A DNA stretch of 7,827 nt from an uncultured Anaerococcus sp. (lineage in GTDB: Bacteria > Bacillota_A > Clostridia > Tissierellales > Peptoniphilaceae), in the NCBI GenBank assembly GCA_902488555.1, contig CABTWT010000049.1, forward strand, positions 1 to 7,827, read 5' to 3'. The notes beneath the pieces are model-generated. The model had not been told where the DNA came from, ran no database searches, and was given only the letters and a program-made list of their open reading frames with translations. Positions 7,475 through 7,827 of this stretch are shown here, in pieces. Numbering within the stretch: the first letter of the stretch is position 1; every line of letters starts with the position of its first letter. Made by a program: the position numbers and the translations under genes.

Positions 7475-7509
7475 TAAGTCTATTATAAATATTTTTTAAA
7501 AAATTTCAA
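7475..7509 (-). promoter_or_regulatory. Sigma-A type promoter of the purF leader transcript
   Basis: On the minus strand TTGAAA (7509-7504) is followed after 16 bases by a perfect TATAAT (7487-7482). Transcription would start near 7475, about 34 bases before the leader ATG. The spacer is entirely A/T and includes the last base of the -35 in a perfect 14-bp palindrome (7504-7491). I see no B. subtilis-type PurBox (CGAAC core) near it. Confidence 0.75.
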
Positions 7510-7554
7510 GTCTAAATTTATATTTTTTTATAATATCAGTAAATTTTCTATAAA

Positions 7555-7827
7555 TTAAAATAGACCAACAATCTCATTATTATCATCTAGATCAATATTA
7601 TAAGCATTTGCTGCCTTTGGTAGGCCTGGCATAGTTAGAACATTTCCAGTATAAACTACCAAAAATCCTGCTCCTGCATTTACTCTAATGTCTCTAATAT
7701 TTATTTCATAATCATCGCATGTAATATTTATCTTATCATCATCTGATAGAGAATATGGAGTTTTGGCTATACAAATAGGTAAATTAGAATATCCTAGTTT
7801 TTCTATTTTTTTGATTTCTTTTTCACA
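7555..7827 (-). CDS. fhs: Formate-tetrahydrofolate ligase, C-terminal fragment (cut by window edge)
   Basis: Only the last 90 codons are in the window; the gene begins beyond position 7827, where whole Fhs proteins are about 555 residues. The fragment ends in the Fhs C-terminal pattern: an AKTPYSLSDD block (the family's AKTQYSxSDDP region), INIRDIRVNAGAGFLVVYTG, NVLTMPGLPKA and a final VGLF before TAA 7557-7555. Fhs joins formate to tetrahydrofolate with ATP to make 10-formyl-THF in the cytosol. That cofactor is consumed by PurN and by PurH, both encoded just downstream on the same strand, so the neighbourhood makes metabolic sense. No GC-rich terminator follows the stop, so some read-through from fhs into the purF leader is possible. 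Confidence 0.9.
   Translation of the reverse strand, partial: CEKEIKKIEKLGYSNLPICIAKTPYSLSDDDKINITCDDYEINIRDIRVNAGAGFLVVYTGNVLTMPGLPKAANAYNIDLDDNNEIVGLF

Larger units (their letters stand above)
7244..7554 (-). other. Leader/intergenic region between fhs and purF
   Basis: This 311-base gap holds, in transcription order, an A/T-only stretch after fhs, the promoter (7509-7482), the 47-codon ORF (7441-7298), the terminator hairpin (7316-7286) and the purF SD. Additional pairing is possible. GGGGUAU (7449-7443), overlapping the leader SD, can pair with AUACCCU (7379-7373). UGGC (7337-7334) can pair with GCCA (7326-7323). I could not match it to a purine, ZTP or PRPP riboswitch core by eye. Confidence 0.7.

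Noticed and set aside
7320..7475. Purine, ZTP or PRPP riboswitch in the purF leader
   Set aside because: I looked for the conserved cores of these aptamers and found none; the segment is instead occupied by an SD-led open frame. A covariance-model search would settle it.
7515..7556. Terminator for fhs from inverted AATTTATA/TATAAATT arms
   Set aside because: The arms are only eight A/T pairs with a 26-base loop and no GC clamp, expected by chance in such AT-rich DNA.
7244..7560. PurR-type PurBox operator
   Set aside because: No CGAAC-containing element or its inverse was seen around the promoter.

Overview
This is an AT-rich window in which every supported gene lies on the minus strand, so transcription runs from position 7827 toward position 1. 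It is a de novo purine (IMP) biosynthesis operon. The low G+C, AGA-rich codon use, clostridial-type long PurL, PurF with four putative iron-sulfur cysteines, and an upstream formate-tetrahydrofolate ligase together suggest an anaerobic Firmicute. My best guess is a Gram-positive anaerobic coccus of the Peptoniphilaceae/Tissierellia (Anaerococcus-like), but the genus is an impression from protein sequence and is not proven.

Layout in order of transcription: (a) 7827-7555, the last 90 codons of fhs. (b) 7554-7244, a 311-base gap holding a near-consensus sigma-A promoter, a strongly Shine-Dalgarno-led 47-codon ORF, and a perfect 12-bp terminator hairpin that contains the stop codon of that ORF. 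(c) 7243-5900, purF. (d) 5903-5349, purN, overlapping purF by 4 bases. (e) 5361-3856, purH, GTG start, overlapping purN by 13 bases. (f) 3843 to the left edge, one uninterrupted frame of 1281 codons that encodes complete PurD followed directly by PurL. The PurL C-terminus, including its glutaminase domain, lies outside the window.

The genes cover PRPP to phosphoribosylamine (PurF), to GAR (PurD), to FGAR (PurN), to FGAM (PurL), plus the last two steps, AICAR to FAICAR to IMP (PurH). Fhs makes 10-formyl-THF, the formyl donor expected for PurN and PurH. purM, usually next to purF and purN, is absent here, as are purE, purC and purB.

Three things stand out. PurD and PurL are fused with essentially no linker and no usable internal start codon. 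PurF has Ser instead of the catalytic N-terminal Cys, Asp instead of the oxyanion-hole Asn, and a diverged glutamine loop, so it may be an ammonia-dependent enzyme. The leader before purF looks like a translation-coupled attenuator, resembling the E. coli pyrBI leader in layout.
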